A DNA stretch of 33,428 nucleotides from Prevotella sp. Lineage in GTDB: Bacteria; Bacteroidota; Bacteroidia; Bacteroidales; Bacteroidaceae. Positions 25,054 through 32,520 of this stretch are shown in pieces; positions within the stretch are counted from its first letter, which is position 1; each line of letters begins with the position of its first letter. The notes under the pieces were generated by a model. The model was given only the letters and a program-made list of their open reading frames with translations. It was not told where the DNA came from and searched no databases. The stretch spans positions 1 to 33,428 of the forward strand of contig JAFPZD010000257.1 in the NCBI GenBank assembly GCA_017417465.1, given 5' to 3'. A program made the translations under genes and the position numbers.

Positions 25054-25872
25054 CAACAGGGCAGCCATCTGCTGTTGCAGCTCACGGGCCTTGTTGCCTG
25101 CCACTTCGGCGAAGTGGTCGTCACTGGAGGCATAGATGATGCCGCGTGACGAGTTCACCAGCAGGCCGCAGTCGCTGTTCATGCCGTAGCGGCAGACCTC
25201 TTCGAGCGAGCCGCCCTGTGCTCCAACGCCAGGGACAAGCAGGAAGTGGTTGGGAGCGACACGGCGCACATCCTCGAACATGCGGCCCTGCGTGGCACCT
25301 ACGACGTACATCATGTTCTCGTCATTGCCCCACTGCTGGCTGACGCGCAGCACGCGCTCGAAGAGGCGCTCAGGCACTCCGTCTTCGGAGGATGTGGCGA
25401 ATTGAAAGTCATGGCTCCCCTTGTTCGATGTCAGTGCCAGCAGCACCACCCACTTGCCAGGGTACTGCAGGAAGGGCGTGACAGAGTCCTCGCCCATGTA
25501 GGGCGCCACGGTCAGTGCGTCCACGTCGTACTCCTCGAAGAACGTGCGGGCATACATCTGGCTGGTGTTGCCAATGTCGCCACGCTTGGCGTCGGCGATG
25601 ATGAGGTGGTGGGGGTGATGCTCCTTCAGGTAGCCGATGGTCTTGACAAACGTCTCCATGCCCTTCAGCCCATAGGCCTCGTAGAAGGCCAGGTTCGGCT
25701 TGTAGGCCACGCAGTAGGGTGCCGTGGCTTCGATGATCGCTTTATTAAACTCGAACACAGGGTCGTACAGGTCGAGGACGCACTGGGGCATCTTCTTAGG
25801 GTCAGTGTCCAGACCCACGCAGAGGAACGATCTCTTCTGCCTAATCTGTTGTATAAGTTCTTGTCGTGTCAT
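25021..25872 (-). CDS. pyrF: Orotidine 5'-phosphate decarboxylase
   Basis: The 283-aa protein is the longer PyrF type (EC 4.1.1.23), catalysing the last step of UMP synthesis. Visible motifs are [26 protein letters not shown], the catalytic [13 protein letters not shown] (with D94, K96 and D99), and [12 protein letters not shown]. The last residues (SHPQFDRPQ) are encoded in the strand opposite an IS110 remnant, so the native C-terminus may have been altered. It follows prfA by 79 bp, with octamer repeats between them, and is probably co-transcribed. Confidence 0.95.
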   Translation of the reverse strand: MTRQELIQQIRQKRSFLCVGLDTDPKKMPQCVLDLYDPVFEFNKAIIEATAPYCVAYKPNLAFYEAYGLKGMETFVKTIGYLKEHHPHHLIIADAKRGDIGNTSQMYARTFFEEYDVDALTVAPYMGEDSVTPFLQYPGKWVVLLALTSNKGSHDFQFATSSEDGVPERLFERVLRVSQQWGNDENMMYVVGATQGRMFEDVRRVAPNHFLLVPGVGAQGGSLEEVCRYGMNSDCGLLVNSSRGIIYASSDDHFAEVAGNKARELQQQMAALLDSHPQFDRPQ

Positions 25873-25900
25873 TTTTTTGTCTTGTTTTTTTCTACTTTAT

Positions 25901-25956
25901 CTCCCCAACTCCCCAACTCCTCAACTCCTCAACTCCTCATCTCCCCAACTCCTACA
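25901..25956 (-). repeat. Octamer tandem repeat between prfA and pyrF
   Basis: Seven 8-bp units (CTCCCCAA, CTCCTCAA and CTCCTCAT variants on the plus strand) end inside the prfA 3' end, and the prfA stop codon lies in unit 7. On the transcribed strand they read GGAGTTGA or GGAGTTGG. The CAACTCC core is the same as in the heptamer arrays at 11661 and 12165, but in the opposite direction to transcription. Confidence 0.85.
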
Positions 25957-27067
25957 ACTCACTTTCCTTCATTCGCTCCGCATTCTCGGCCACGGTCAGC
26001 GCGTCGATCATCGGCTGGATGTCGCCGCCGAGGAATCCCTGCAAGTCGTGGGTGGTGTAGCCGATGCGGTGGTCGGTGACGCGTCCCTGTGGGAAGTTGT
26101 AGGTGCGGATCTTTGCTGAGCGGTCGCCTGTCGACACCAGCGTCTTGCGGCGCGAGGCGATGTCGTCGACATACTTCTGGTGCTCCTTGTCATAAATAAA
26201 GGTGTAGAGTCGCGACAGGGCACGCTCCTTGTTCTTGGGCTGGTCGCGCGTCTCAGTACACTCAATCAGTATCTCCTCCGTCTCGCCCGTGTTGGGGTTC
26301 TTCCACATGTAGCGCAGGCGCACGCCCGACTCCACCTTGTTGACGTTCTGGCCACCAGCACCCGACGAGCGGAAAGTGTCCCACTTGATCTCGCCCTCGT
26401 TGATGTGCACCTCGAACTTGTCGGCCTCGGGCAGCACGGCGACGGTGGCAGCGCTGGTGTGCATGCGGCCCTGCGTCTCAGTGACTGGCACACGCTGCAC
26501 GCGATGGACGCCACTCTCGTATTTCAGCGTTCCGTAGACGTCGGCGCCACTCACGGCAAAGTCGATCTCCTTGTAGCCACCCACGGCACCCTCGCTGACG
26601 TCAGTGACGGCGAGCTGCCAGCCTTTCGAGTCGCAGAAGCTCTTGTACATCCTGAACAGGTCGCCAGCGAAGAGGCAGGCCTCGTCGCCACCCGTGCCAG
26701 CGCGAATCTCCATCTGCACGTTCTTGGCGTCCTCAGGATCCTTGGGGATGAGGGCAATCTTGATTTCTTCTTCCAGCTGAGGCTGCAGGGCCTCGTTGGT
26801 GGCCAGCTCCTCGCGCGCCATCTCTTTCATTTCAGGGTCGTCCTCGTTGGCCAGGATATCCTTGGCCTCGCGAATGCCGTTCAGACAGGCGATGTATCGC
26901 TTACGGGCGTCCATGATGTCGCTCAGGTCCTTGTACTCTTTCGCCAGTTTCACAAAGCGCTGCTGGTCGCCAATCACGGCGGGGTCAGTAATCAGTGTCG
27001 ACACCTCCTCGAAGCGAGCCTCCAGGCCGTCGAGCTTCTGTAAAATGCTGTTCGTCGTCTCTGCCAT
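25952..27067 (-). CDS. prfA: Peptide chain release factor 1
   Basis: The 371-aa RF1 terminates translation at UAA and UAG. It has the GGQ peptidyl-tRNA hydrolysis motif at residues 238-240 in SSGAGGQNVNKVESGVR. The stop-recognition tripeptide is PVT (in QRVPVTETQGRMHTSAATV), the RF1-type P-x-T rather than the SPF of RF2. RAGTGGDEA and the C-terminal DHRIGYTTHDL are also conserved. The promoter is immediately upstream, and pyrF follows in the same direction. Confidence 0.97.
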   Translation of the reverse strand: MAETTNSILQKLDGLEARFEEVSTLITDPAVIGDQQRFVKLAKEYKDLSDIMDARKRYIACLNGIREAKDILANEDDPEMKEMAREELATNEALQPQLEEEIKIALIPKDPEDAKNVQMEIRAGTGGDEACLFAGDLFRMYKSFCDSKGWQLAVTDVSEGAVGGYKEIDFAVSGADVYGTLKYESGVHRVQRVPVTETQGRMHTSAATVAVLPEADKFEVHINEGEIKWDTFRSSGAGGQNVNKVESGVRLRYMWKNPNTGETEEILIECTETRDQPKNKERALSRLYTFIYDKEHQKYVDDIASRRKTLVSTGDRSAKIRTYNFPQGRVTDHRIGYTTHDLQGFLGGDIQPMIDALTVAENAERMKESEL

Positions 27068-27093
27068 TATTCTCTTGTTTGTTGTTTGGGCTG

Positions 27094-27124
27094 CAAAGGT
27101 ACGAAAAAAGGCGCAATATTCAAA
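27094..27124 (-). promoter_or_regulatory. prfA promoter
   Basis: On the minus strand TTTG (27121-27124) is followed by 19 nt and TACCTTTG (27094-27101), about 27 bp before the prfA ATG. Confidence 0.88.
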
Positions 27125-27152
27125 ATGAAAACCGCTTTTTCTTGTTTTTTAT

Positions 27153-27400
27153 CCCAAATCGGTCATTAGAAACAATATGAGTAAGAGCCTCCCTAACCCC
27201 TCGGAGAGGGATAAGATAGCCCTGCAGCGGAAAAAGTTAGCCCTGCAACGGAAAGTTAGACCTGCAACGGAAAGTTAGCCCTGCAACGGAAAAAGTTAGT
27301 CCTGCAGCGGAAGTGGTAACACTTGAATCGGTCATTAACACAAAAAGACCTCCCCTCGCTCGGCTTTGCCGCTTCGCTCTGCGAAGAACCCCTCCTGTAG
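27153..27400. repeat. Dispersed palindromic repeat, left part (interrupted by the IS)
   Basis: It begins CCCAAATCGGTCATTAGAAA, as does the element at 31118, and continues AGCCTCCCTAACCCCTC. Five units of 19-21 bp built on CCTGCAACGGAAAGTTAG follow (about 27220-27313). Next comes a second ATCGGTCATTAACA end and the block CTCGGCTTTGCCGCTTCGC, which contains the hairpins CGGC-TTT-GCCG and CTTCGC-TCT-GCGAAG. It ends at CCCCTCCTGTAG, where the IS inserted. Confidence 0.82.
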
Positions 27401-27479
27401 GACTACTCTTTACACACATCTCGATAGTGTTCTTATGGCCTACTTGCCAGGTGCGATTTTCAAAAAAGTCATTAAATTA

Positions 27480-27511
27480 TTTGGCCATATCATATATAAT
27501 TAGTACATTTG
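27480..27511 (+). promoter_or_regulatory. Transposase promoter inside the IS
   Basis: TTTG (27480-27483), 20 nt, TACATTTG (27504-27511). The predicted start is about 27517. The ATG at 27515 would therefore be at the extreme 5' end of the mRNA. Confidence 0.75.
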
Positions 27512-27590
27512 CACATGTTAAAAAAACACCTTTTCGGGTGTTGGAAATGATGCGAGAATCGGAAATCGGCTAGGTTCGCTTTGCGACCGG

Positions 27591-28949
27591 ATGGTGGAAA
27601 AAGGTTCCAGCATCATTCATTTCTGCTGCGAGAGCCATGCTGAACGGGCTGCAGCGTACCGTTTGATCAACAATGGTAGACTGGTCATGGAAGATATCGT
27701 CAGTGGCTTGGCACTTGATTGTTCTGAAGGGTGCGAAGGCCTCTCCCACGTGCTTTGCCTGCAAGACACTACAGAAATAGTTTTCAGTCACGAAGGTCGT
27801 CTCTCTCTTTCGGACACGGACTTCGGCTACGGTACGAGTGAGCATGAGAAGTTTTGCATCTTCGCCCATCCCGGCCTGGTCATTGACGCTGCGAGCCGTA
27901 TGCCCGTGGGCTTTGGCCACATAAAGGTATGGAGTAGGGACAGGTCGGAGGACCGCAAGAAGAAGCAGCGCCGCGGCAAGCTGAAGCTGGAGGAAAAGGA
28001 GTCGTACCGGTGGGTGGAGACAGCGGAGGGGACGGCATCATCCCTGCCTGACGGTGTGCGGGTGACGATGGTCGGCGACCGCGAGAACGACGTGTACACG
28101 GTGATGTGCATGACACTGGCGTGCGGCTGTGACTTCCTTGTCCGCTCGATGCACGACCGCCCCGTGGACTGCGATGTTGAGGGCGGCAGCCGGGGTATCA
28201 GGGAATACATGCTGAGATTACCCGTGGCCCACACCTACGACCTTGAGCTTTGCGGGCACAAGGGCAGGAAGAGCCGCACGGCCAGGATGCACCTGCGCTT
28301 CTCCAAGGTCACCATCAGGAAGAGCGGCAATTGCCTTGACGACGTGCCGGAGAGCCTCCCCTGCTACTGCATCCATGTCATTGAAGATGCCTCGACTGTC
28401 CCCGACGGCGAAGAGCCCGTGGAGTGGCGCTTGCTCACCTCCCACACGGTTGAGAGCGTGGACGAGGCTGTCGAGTGCGTGGAATGGTACAAGTGCCGCT
28501 GGTACATAGAGGAGCTCTTCAGGGTCTGCAAGAGCGAGGGCTTCCGCATCGAGTCCGTGCAGTTGGAGAGCGGTGCGGCAGTAAAGAAGCTCATCGTCCT
28601 GACGATGTGGGCGGCTTTGAGGTGCATCATGCTCAAACGCGCCTACGACGAGCAGGACGAGGCCGTGCCAGCCAGTAAGATGTTTGATGAAGAAGAGGAG
28701 CACTTGCTCGACCTTGAGATGGAGCGTATAAGCCAGAAGTCACCAAAAGCCCTTGACGGCAGGAACCCGTTCCGCAAGCACTCCCTGCCATGGGCTGCCT
28801 GGATTATTGCCCGAATGGGCGGCTGGAGCGGCTATGTCTCAGCACACGGCAGACCTGGATACATCACCATGAAACAGGGATTGGACAGGTTCCGGCAGCA
28901 CCTAGAAATCATAGCCTTCGCAAGGGCTAGAGATGTGTGTAAAGAGTAG
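27591..28949 (+). CDS. IS4-family transposase (Tn5/IS50-like), possibly frameshifted at the 5' end
   Basis: The open frame encodes 452 aa. DDE residues are D59 (LCLQDTTEIVFS), D163 (MVGDREND) and E307. The last sits in the IS4 YREK signature (Y300, R303, E307, K314 in EWYKCRWYIEELFRVCK). Conserved N-terminal residues lie in frame upstream of the ATG (NDARIGNRLGSLCDR, 27546-27590), but that stretch has no in-frame start. An ATG at 27515 reads MLKKH, one nucleotide out of frame, across a run of seven A at 27520-27526. Removing one A would give about 477 aa, the length of the Tn5 enzyme. The element may be inactivated, use slippage at the A run, or carry a sequencing error. Confidence 0.85.
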   Translation: MVEKGSSIIHFCCESHAERAAAYRLINNGRLVMEDIVSGLALDCSEGCEGLSHVLCLQDTTEIVFSHEGRLSLSDTDFGYGTSEHEKFCIFAHPGLVIDAASRMPVGFGHIKVWSRDRSEDRKKKQRRGKLKLEEKESYRWVETAEGTASSLPDGVRVTMVGDRENDVYTVMCMTLACGCDFLVRSMHDRPVDCDVEGGSRGIREYMLRLPVAHTYDLELCGHKGRKSRTARMHLRFSKVTIRKSGNCLDDVPESLPCYCIHVIEDASTVPDGEEPVEWRLLTSHTVESVDEAVECVEWYKCRWYIEELFRVCKSEGFRIESVQLESGAAVKKLIVLTMWAALRCIMLKRAYDEQDEAVPASKMFDEEEEHLLDLEMERISQKSPKALDGRNPFRKHSLPWAAWIIARMGGWSGYVSAHGRPGYITMKQGLDRFRQHLEIIAFARARDVCKE

Positions 28950-28951
28950 TC

Positions 28952-29085
28952 CTGTAGGAGGGGGATAAGATAGACCTGCAGCGGATAAGGTAACTTATCC
29001 CCCTCCTACAGGAGGGGTTCTTCGCAGAGCGAAGCGGCAAAGCCGAGCGAGGGGAGGTCTCTTACAGGAGGGGTTCTTTTCCCCC
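28952..29085. repeat. Dispersed palindromic repeat, right part
   Basis: It continues the interrupted repeat with CTGTAGGAGGGGGATAAG, then GGATAAG-GTAA-CTTATCC (hairpin), CCCCTCCTACAGGAGGGG (palindrome), and the block TTCTTCGCAGAGCGAAGCGG to GAGCGAGGGGAGGTCT. That last block is the inverse complement of 27347-27390. No gene is supported. Confidence 0.82.
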
Positions 29086-29141
29086 CCTCCGTTTCCCCAC
29101 TTTCGGGAACGGTGAATAAGGACTGGCGTACTTGCGTACCG

Positions 29142-29972
29142 TTACAACTGTCGGAGCGCTCCAACGAGCTCGTTGTTCTCACTGCGGGTGCCAACAGGTA
29201 TGCGGACGGCGCCTGGCAGGGGCAGCGTGTCGAGGGTGATGCCACGCTGCTGCAGATAAGCGACGATGCGTGGGGCATTGGTAAGGCTGACGACGAAGAA
29301 GTCGGCATCGGCATCGTAGACACGCTCGCAGAACGGCAGCTCACGGAAAGCCTGCATCAGACGCGTGCGCTCCTGCATGCAAAGGCGCACACGGCGGTCA
29401 AGGTCGAAGGGGTCGGGTAGGGCGCTGAGGGTCTCGCCGTCGTACTCGTAGAGTGCCTCTAACAGCCGCAGGCGACCGATGTTCGCTGGCTGTGAGAACA
29501 GCAGTCCTGGACTGTCGAGAACGATGAGCCGTGGGAACTTGGGCAGCTCGAAGCGCAGAGGGCGCTGACGGGCGTAGTCGCTCAGCCGCTCGTCGACGAC
29601 CACCATGCCCGTGAACTTGTCGAGCAGTCGCACCAGCTCCTCGCGTACCATATTATTATTACTTGTCACGGCGTTGGGCATGCTGAGCCAAACGAGGCGC
29701 GTCCTGGCATTGCATGCAGCCAGCAGCGTGTCGGCCGTCAGCTGTAAGTTGTCGTCGAGTGCTGCCGTCCGATATTCCACGTGGTTCACGTCGGCCAGTT
29801 GCTGAAAGTCAGGGCTTGTGAGGCTTGTGGCAACGACATTATCGGCAAAAGGCTTGCAGAAGATGCGGAATACGAGGTCGATGGCGCGCAGGGTGTGTCC
29901 AGCAACAAAAGTGTAGTCGGCGGGTATTCCTTTCACCCGTTCCAGTGTTTTCGTCAGCTCGTTCGTTATCAT
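29142..29972 (-). CDS. HisC-like protein lacking the catalytic lysine (predicted pseudoenzyme)
   Basis: The 276-aa protein aligns by eye with histidinol-phosphate aminotransferase (PLP fold type I). It has AIDLVFRIFCKPFADNVVATS, DVNHVEYRTAALDDNLQLTADTLLAA, and the end GAVRIPVGTRSENNELVGAL. Key sites are changed. NPNNPTG is MPNAVTS, the DEAY block is DERLSDY, and the S-K-x-x-G Schiff-base region is LDSPGLLFSQPANIG. There is no lysine at all from residue 146 to the end. About 50-70 N-terminal residues of a normal HisC are missing. The frame is open and has a good promoter, so it looks expressed. Aminotransferase activity is improbable. It is divergent from the lytic transglycosylase gene. Confidence 0.75.
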   Translation of the reverse strand: MITNELTKTLERVKGIPADYTFVAGHTLRAIDLVFRIFCKPFADNVVATSLTSPDFQQLADVNHVEYRTAALDDNLQLTADTLLAACNARTRLVWLSMPNAVTSNNNMVREELVRLLDKFTGMVVVDERLSDYARQRPLRFELPKFPRLIVLDSPGLLFSQPANIGRLRLLEALYEYDGETLSALPDPFDLDRRVRLCMQERTRLMQAFRELPFCERVYDADADFFVVSLTNAPRIVAYLQQRGITLDTLPLPGAVRIPVGTRSENNELVGALRQL

Positions 29973-29989
29973 TTCCTAATATTTTGGCG

Positions 29990-30020
29990 CAAAGTTAGGG
30001 AAAATTTTCCGAATATGCAA
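29990..30020 (-). promoter_or_regulatory. Promoter for the HisC-like gene
   Basis: On the minus strand TTG (30018-30020), 20 nt, TAACTTTG (29990-29997). It overlaps the divergent promoter of the next gene. Confidence 0.78.
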
Positions 30021-30037
30021 TAAAATGCTTAATTTTG
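30005..30037 (+). promoter_or_regulatory. Promoter for the lytic transglycosylase gene
   Basis: TTTTC (30005-30009), then 20 nt, TAATTTTG (30030-30037). The -7 box is exact and the -33 box weak. The ATG at 30048 is only about 10 nt after the box, predicting a leader of a few nucleotides. Confidence 0.7.
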
Positions 30038-30047
30038 CACCCGAAAA

Positions 30048-31094
30048 ATGAAAAAACTCGCACACATCGCCCTCGTTTGCTTGCTTCTGGCCGCCTGTCA
30101 GCGCCATCAGGAAGTGCCGCCACCAACATGGTCGACGGAGACGGCGACTGATGGTAGTTTCGACCTCAGCGAGATAGAGATGTCAGGCGAGCTCATCGCA
30201 CTGACACTCACAGGCCCTGACACGTACTACGACTACCACGGTGGCCATCTGGGCGTACACTACCTGATGTGTCTCGACTTTGCCCAGCACCTTGGCGTGC
30301 GTCTGCGCATGGAAGCCTGTCGCGACACGGCTGAACTGCTGCAGCGACTCGATGCTGGCGATGCCGACCTTGGCGTGCTCAGCTTCCAGAGCGACAGCCT
30401 GTCGCCTGGGTGGCGCATTGGCAGCAACAAGCCTGAGCTGGCTGAGGCCCTCGCGGCCTGGTATCGCCCCACGATGCTGGCCGAGGCAAAAGCCAAGGAG
30501 CACCAGATGCTCACGCAGCCACGCGTCAGGCGCCACATCTATGCCCCCATGCTGTCGAAGGGCGTCATCTCGCACTACGACGGCTACTTCAAGCAGTATG
30601 CCAAGCGCATCGGCTGGGACTGGCGACTCATTGCTGCCCAGTGTTACCAGGAGTCGACCTTCGACCCGCAGGCCAAGTCGTGGGCAGGCGCCACAGGTCT
30701 GATGCAGATCATGCCCACCACGGCTGACCACCTCGGACTGCCTCGCGACCAGCTGACGAACCCTGAGCAGAACATTGCCGCCGCTACACGCTACCTGAAG
30801 GAGCTGGAGCAGGCTTTCAGCTACATACGTGACCGCCAGGAACGCCAGAACATGGTGCTGGCATCGTATAATGGTGGCGCCAACCACGTGCGCGACGCCA
30901 TGCGGCTGGCTGAGCGCGACCGCCGTAACCCACAGCGCTGGCAGGACGTGAAGCCCTACATCCTGCGACTGAGCCAGCCAGAGTACTACAACGACACCCT
31001 CGTGCGCTATGGCTATATGCGTGGCAGCGAGACAGCCGACTATGTGGACAAGATCCGCCAGCGCTACGACAAGTACAGGCGGACGGTGAGATGA
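30048..31094 (+). CDS. Membrane-bound lytic transglycosylase, MltF-like lipoprotein
   Basis: The 348-aa protein begins MKKLAHIALVCLLLAAC, a lipobox with the lipidated cysteine at residue 17. Residues from about 40 to 150 resemble a reduced substrate-binding-protein domain (FDLSEIEMSGELIALTL, LGVHYLMCLDFAQHLGVRL, DAGDADLGVLSF), as in MltF. The C-terminal SLT domain (GH23) has the catalytic glutamate E202 in AAQCYQESTFDPQA, then SWAGATGLMQIMPTTA and VLASYNGGANHVRDA. It cleaves peptidoglycan glycan strands, producing 1,6-anhydromuramyl ends, and probably acts at the outer membrane. Confidence 0.92.
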   Translation: MKKLAHIALVCLLLAACQRHQEVPPPTWSTETATDGSFDLSEIEMSGELIALTLTGPDTYYDYHGGHLGVHYLMCLDFAQHLGVRLRMEACRDTAELLQRLDAGDADLGVLSFQSDSLSPGWRIGSNKPELAEALAAWYRPTMLAEAKAKEHQMLTQPRVRRHIYAPMLSKGVISHYDGYFKQYAKRIGWDWRLIAAQCYQESTFDPQAKSWAGATGLMQIMPTTADHLGLPRDQLTNPEQNIAAATRYLKELEQAFSYIRDRQERQNMVLASYNGGANHVRDAMRLAERDRRNPQRWQDVKPYILRLSQPEYYNDTLVRYGYMRGSETADYVDKIRQRYDKYRRTVR

Positions 31095-31117
31095 GGCATG
31101 GGGGCGAATTAAACGAA

Positions 31118-31511
31118 TTAACCCAAATTGGTCATTAGAAACAATATGTGTAAGAGACCTCCCCTAACCCCTCCTGTAGGAGGGGGATAAGTTAGACCTG
31201 CGGCGGATAGGGGGATAAGTTAGACCTGCAGCGGATAAGGTAACTTATCCCCCTCCTACAGGAGGGGTTAGGGGAGGTCTCCTACAGGAAGGGTTCTTCG
31301 CAGAGCAGGAAGAGTTCTTCGCAGAGCGAAGCGGCAAAGCCGAGCGAGGGGAGGTCTCCTACAGGAAGGGTTCTTCGTAGAACAGGAGGGGTTCTTCGTA
31401 GAGCGAAGCGGCAAAGCCGAGCGCGGGGAGGTCTCTTGTGCTAACGACCGATTTGGGTTAAACAGGAGGGGCGCGGGGAGGTCTCTTGTGCTAACAACCG
31501 ATTTGGGTTAA
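31118..31511. repeat. MITE-like palindromic element with TIRs and possible 5-bp target duplication
   Basis: The left end TTAACCCAAATTGGTCATTAG (31118) is the inverse of CTAACAACCGATTTGGGTTAA at 31491-31511, and of a second such end at 31441. ACGAA flanks both sides (31113-31117 and 31512-31516). Inside, 31154-31194 and 31241-31281 are a perfect 41-bp inverted repeat with a 46-nt loop. Each arm contains the palindrome CCCCTCCTgtAGGAGGGG or its inverse. The right half repeats the block GCGAAGCGGCAAAGCCGAGC twice. No open frame is present, so any transposase would be supplied in trans. Confidence 0.8.
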
Positions 31512-31518
31512 ACGAATA

Positions 31519-31560
31519 ACGGACGCGCAGCAATTCGTGTAATTCGTTCAATTCGTTGTT
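31519..31560. repeat. Short AATTCGT repeats upstream of the kinase gene
   Basis: AATTCGTGT, AATTCGTTC and AATTCGTTG form a 9-bp step array. GAATTAAACGAATTAA just left of the 31118 element is nearly its inverse, so the element sits between inverted copies. Confidence 0.6.
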
Positions 31561-31585
31561 GGAGAAAAAGATTATTTGTATAAAC

Positions 31586-31593
31586 TAAATTTG
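31586..31593 (+). promoter_or_regulatory. Possible -7 box for the BadF-type kinase gene
   Basis: TAAATTTG matches TAnnTTTG and lies 22 bp before the ATG at 31616. No TTTG is at the right distance upstream, so confidence is moderate. Confidence 0.45.
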
Positions 31594-31615
31594 AATAGTT
31601 ACTTATTAAGAACGG

Positions 31616-32509
31616 ATGAACAACGAACAAAGATACGTGATCATTGCCGACAGCGGCAGCACGAAGACAGATTGGGCGGTTGACGGACGCCGTCTGCAGA
31701 CACAGGGCATCAACCCTTTCCATCAGGATGAGGACACCATACGCAGCATTTTGCGCAACGAACTGCTGCCACAGTTGGCCTTACCCCTCGCCGCTTCATC
31801 GCCAGAGAGTGACGCGACAGATGCTGCGCATCAAACGTTGGCCGTAGAGGGGGCCGTCTTCTACGGCAGTGGCGTGCGCCCTGAGCTGGAGGCCAAGATG
31901 GAGGGGCTGTTGCGTGAGATCTTTCCTAATGCCAGCCATATCGAGGCGCACAGCGACCTGCTTGGCGCTGCCCGTGCCCTCTGTGGCGGCCGCGAAGGCA
32001 TTGCCTGCATACTTGGCACAGGAGCCAACTCCTGCCTCTTCGACGGCGAGCGCATCGTGCGTAACACGCCTCCCTTGGGCTATATCCTTGGCGACGAGGG
32101 CAGTGGTGCCGTGCTGGGCATTCGCTTCCTCAATGCGCTCTATAAAGGCCAGCTCGACGATGCCCTGCGCCACGCGTTCGAGGCGTGGGCAGGCTTGGCC
32201 CTGCCTGACGTCATAGCCCGTGTCTATCGGCAGCCTATGGCCAACCGCTGGCTCGCCTCGCTGTCGCCATTCATCCATCAGCACATCAGCCAGCGTGGCG
32301 TCCAGGCGCTGGTCGTCGACAATTTTCGTGACTTCATACGTCGCAACATCGTGCCCTATCGTCGCCCTGACCTGCCTCTGAACGCCGTTGGCAGCATTGC
32401 CTACCATTACCAGCCACAGCTTCAGGAGGCAGCCCGTCAGGAGGGCTATGCCATTGGCATCGTCGTGCGCAGTCCACTCGACCGTCTGACCATGCCCAAA
32501 GCTGGCTAA
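31616..32509 (+). CDS. BadF/BadG-type sugar kinase (N-acetylglucosamine kinase-like)
   Basis: The 297-aa protein is an ASKHA-fold ATPase. It has phosphate-1 motif IIADSGSTKTDWAV, a central GREGIACILGTGANSCLFDG (phosphate-2) and LGYILGDEGSGAVLGIRFL. The late block is PLNAVGSIAYHYQPQLQEAA. Members of this size in Bacteroidetes are annotated as N-acetylglucosamine or glucosamine kinases, which phosphorylate amino sugars from wall recycling or glycans. The substrate is not determined by the sequence. The neighbouring lytic transglycosylase would release amino-sugar products, a suggestive but unproven link. Confidence 0.82.
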   Translation: MNNEQRYVIIADSGSTKTDWAVDGRRLQTQGINPFHQDEDTIRSILRNELLPQLALPLAASSPESDATDAAHQTLAVEGAVFYGSGVRPELEAKMEGLLREIFPNASHIEAHSDLLGAARALCGGREGIACILGTGANSCLFDGERIVRNTPPLGYILGDEGSGAVLGIRFLNALYKGQLDDALRHAFEAWAGLALPDVIARVYRQPMANRWLASLSPFIHQHISQRGVQALVVDNFRDFIRRNIVPYRRPDLPLNAVGSIAYHYQPQLQEAARQEGYAIGIVVRSPLDRLTMPKAG

Positions 32510-32520
32510 TAGTTTGCTCC

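Larger units (their letters stand above)
27395..28957 (+). mobile_element. IS4-family (IS50-like) insertion sequence, 1551 bp
   Basis: The element runs from 27401 to 28951 with perfect 22-bp terminal inverted repeats beginning GACTACTCTTTACACA. Directly flanking it is CTGTAG on both sides (27395-27400 and 28952-28957), the apparent target duplication. Before insertion the target would have read CCCCTCCTGTAGGAGGGG, a palindrome present intact at 31168-31185. The transposase gene fills the element, and its stop codon lies in the right terminal repeat. Confidence 0.9.
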
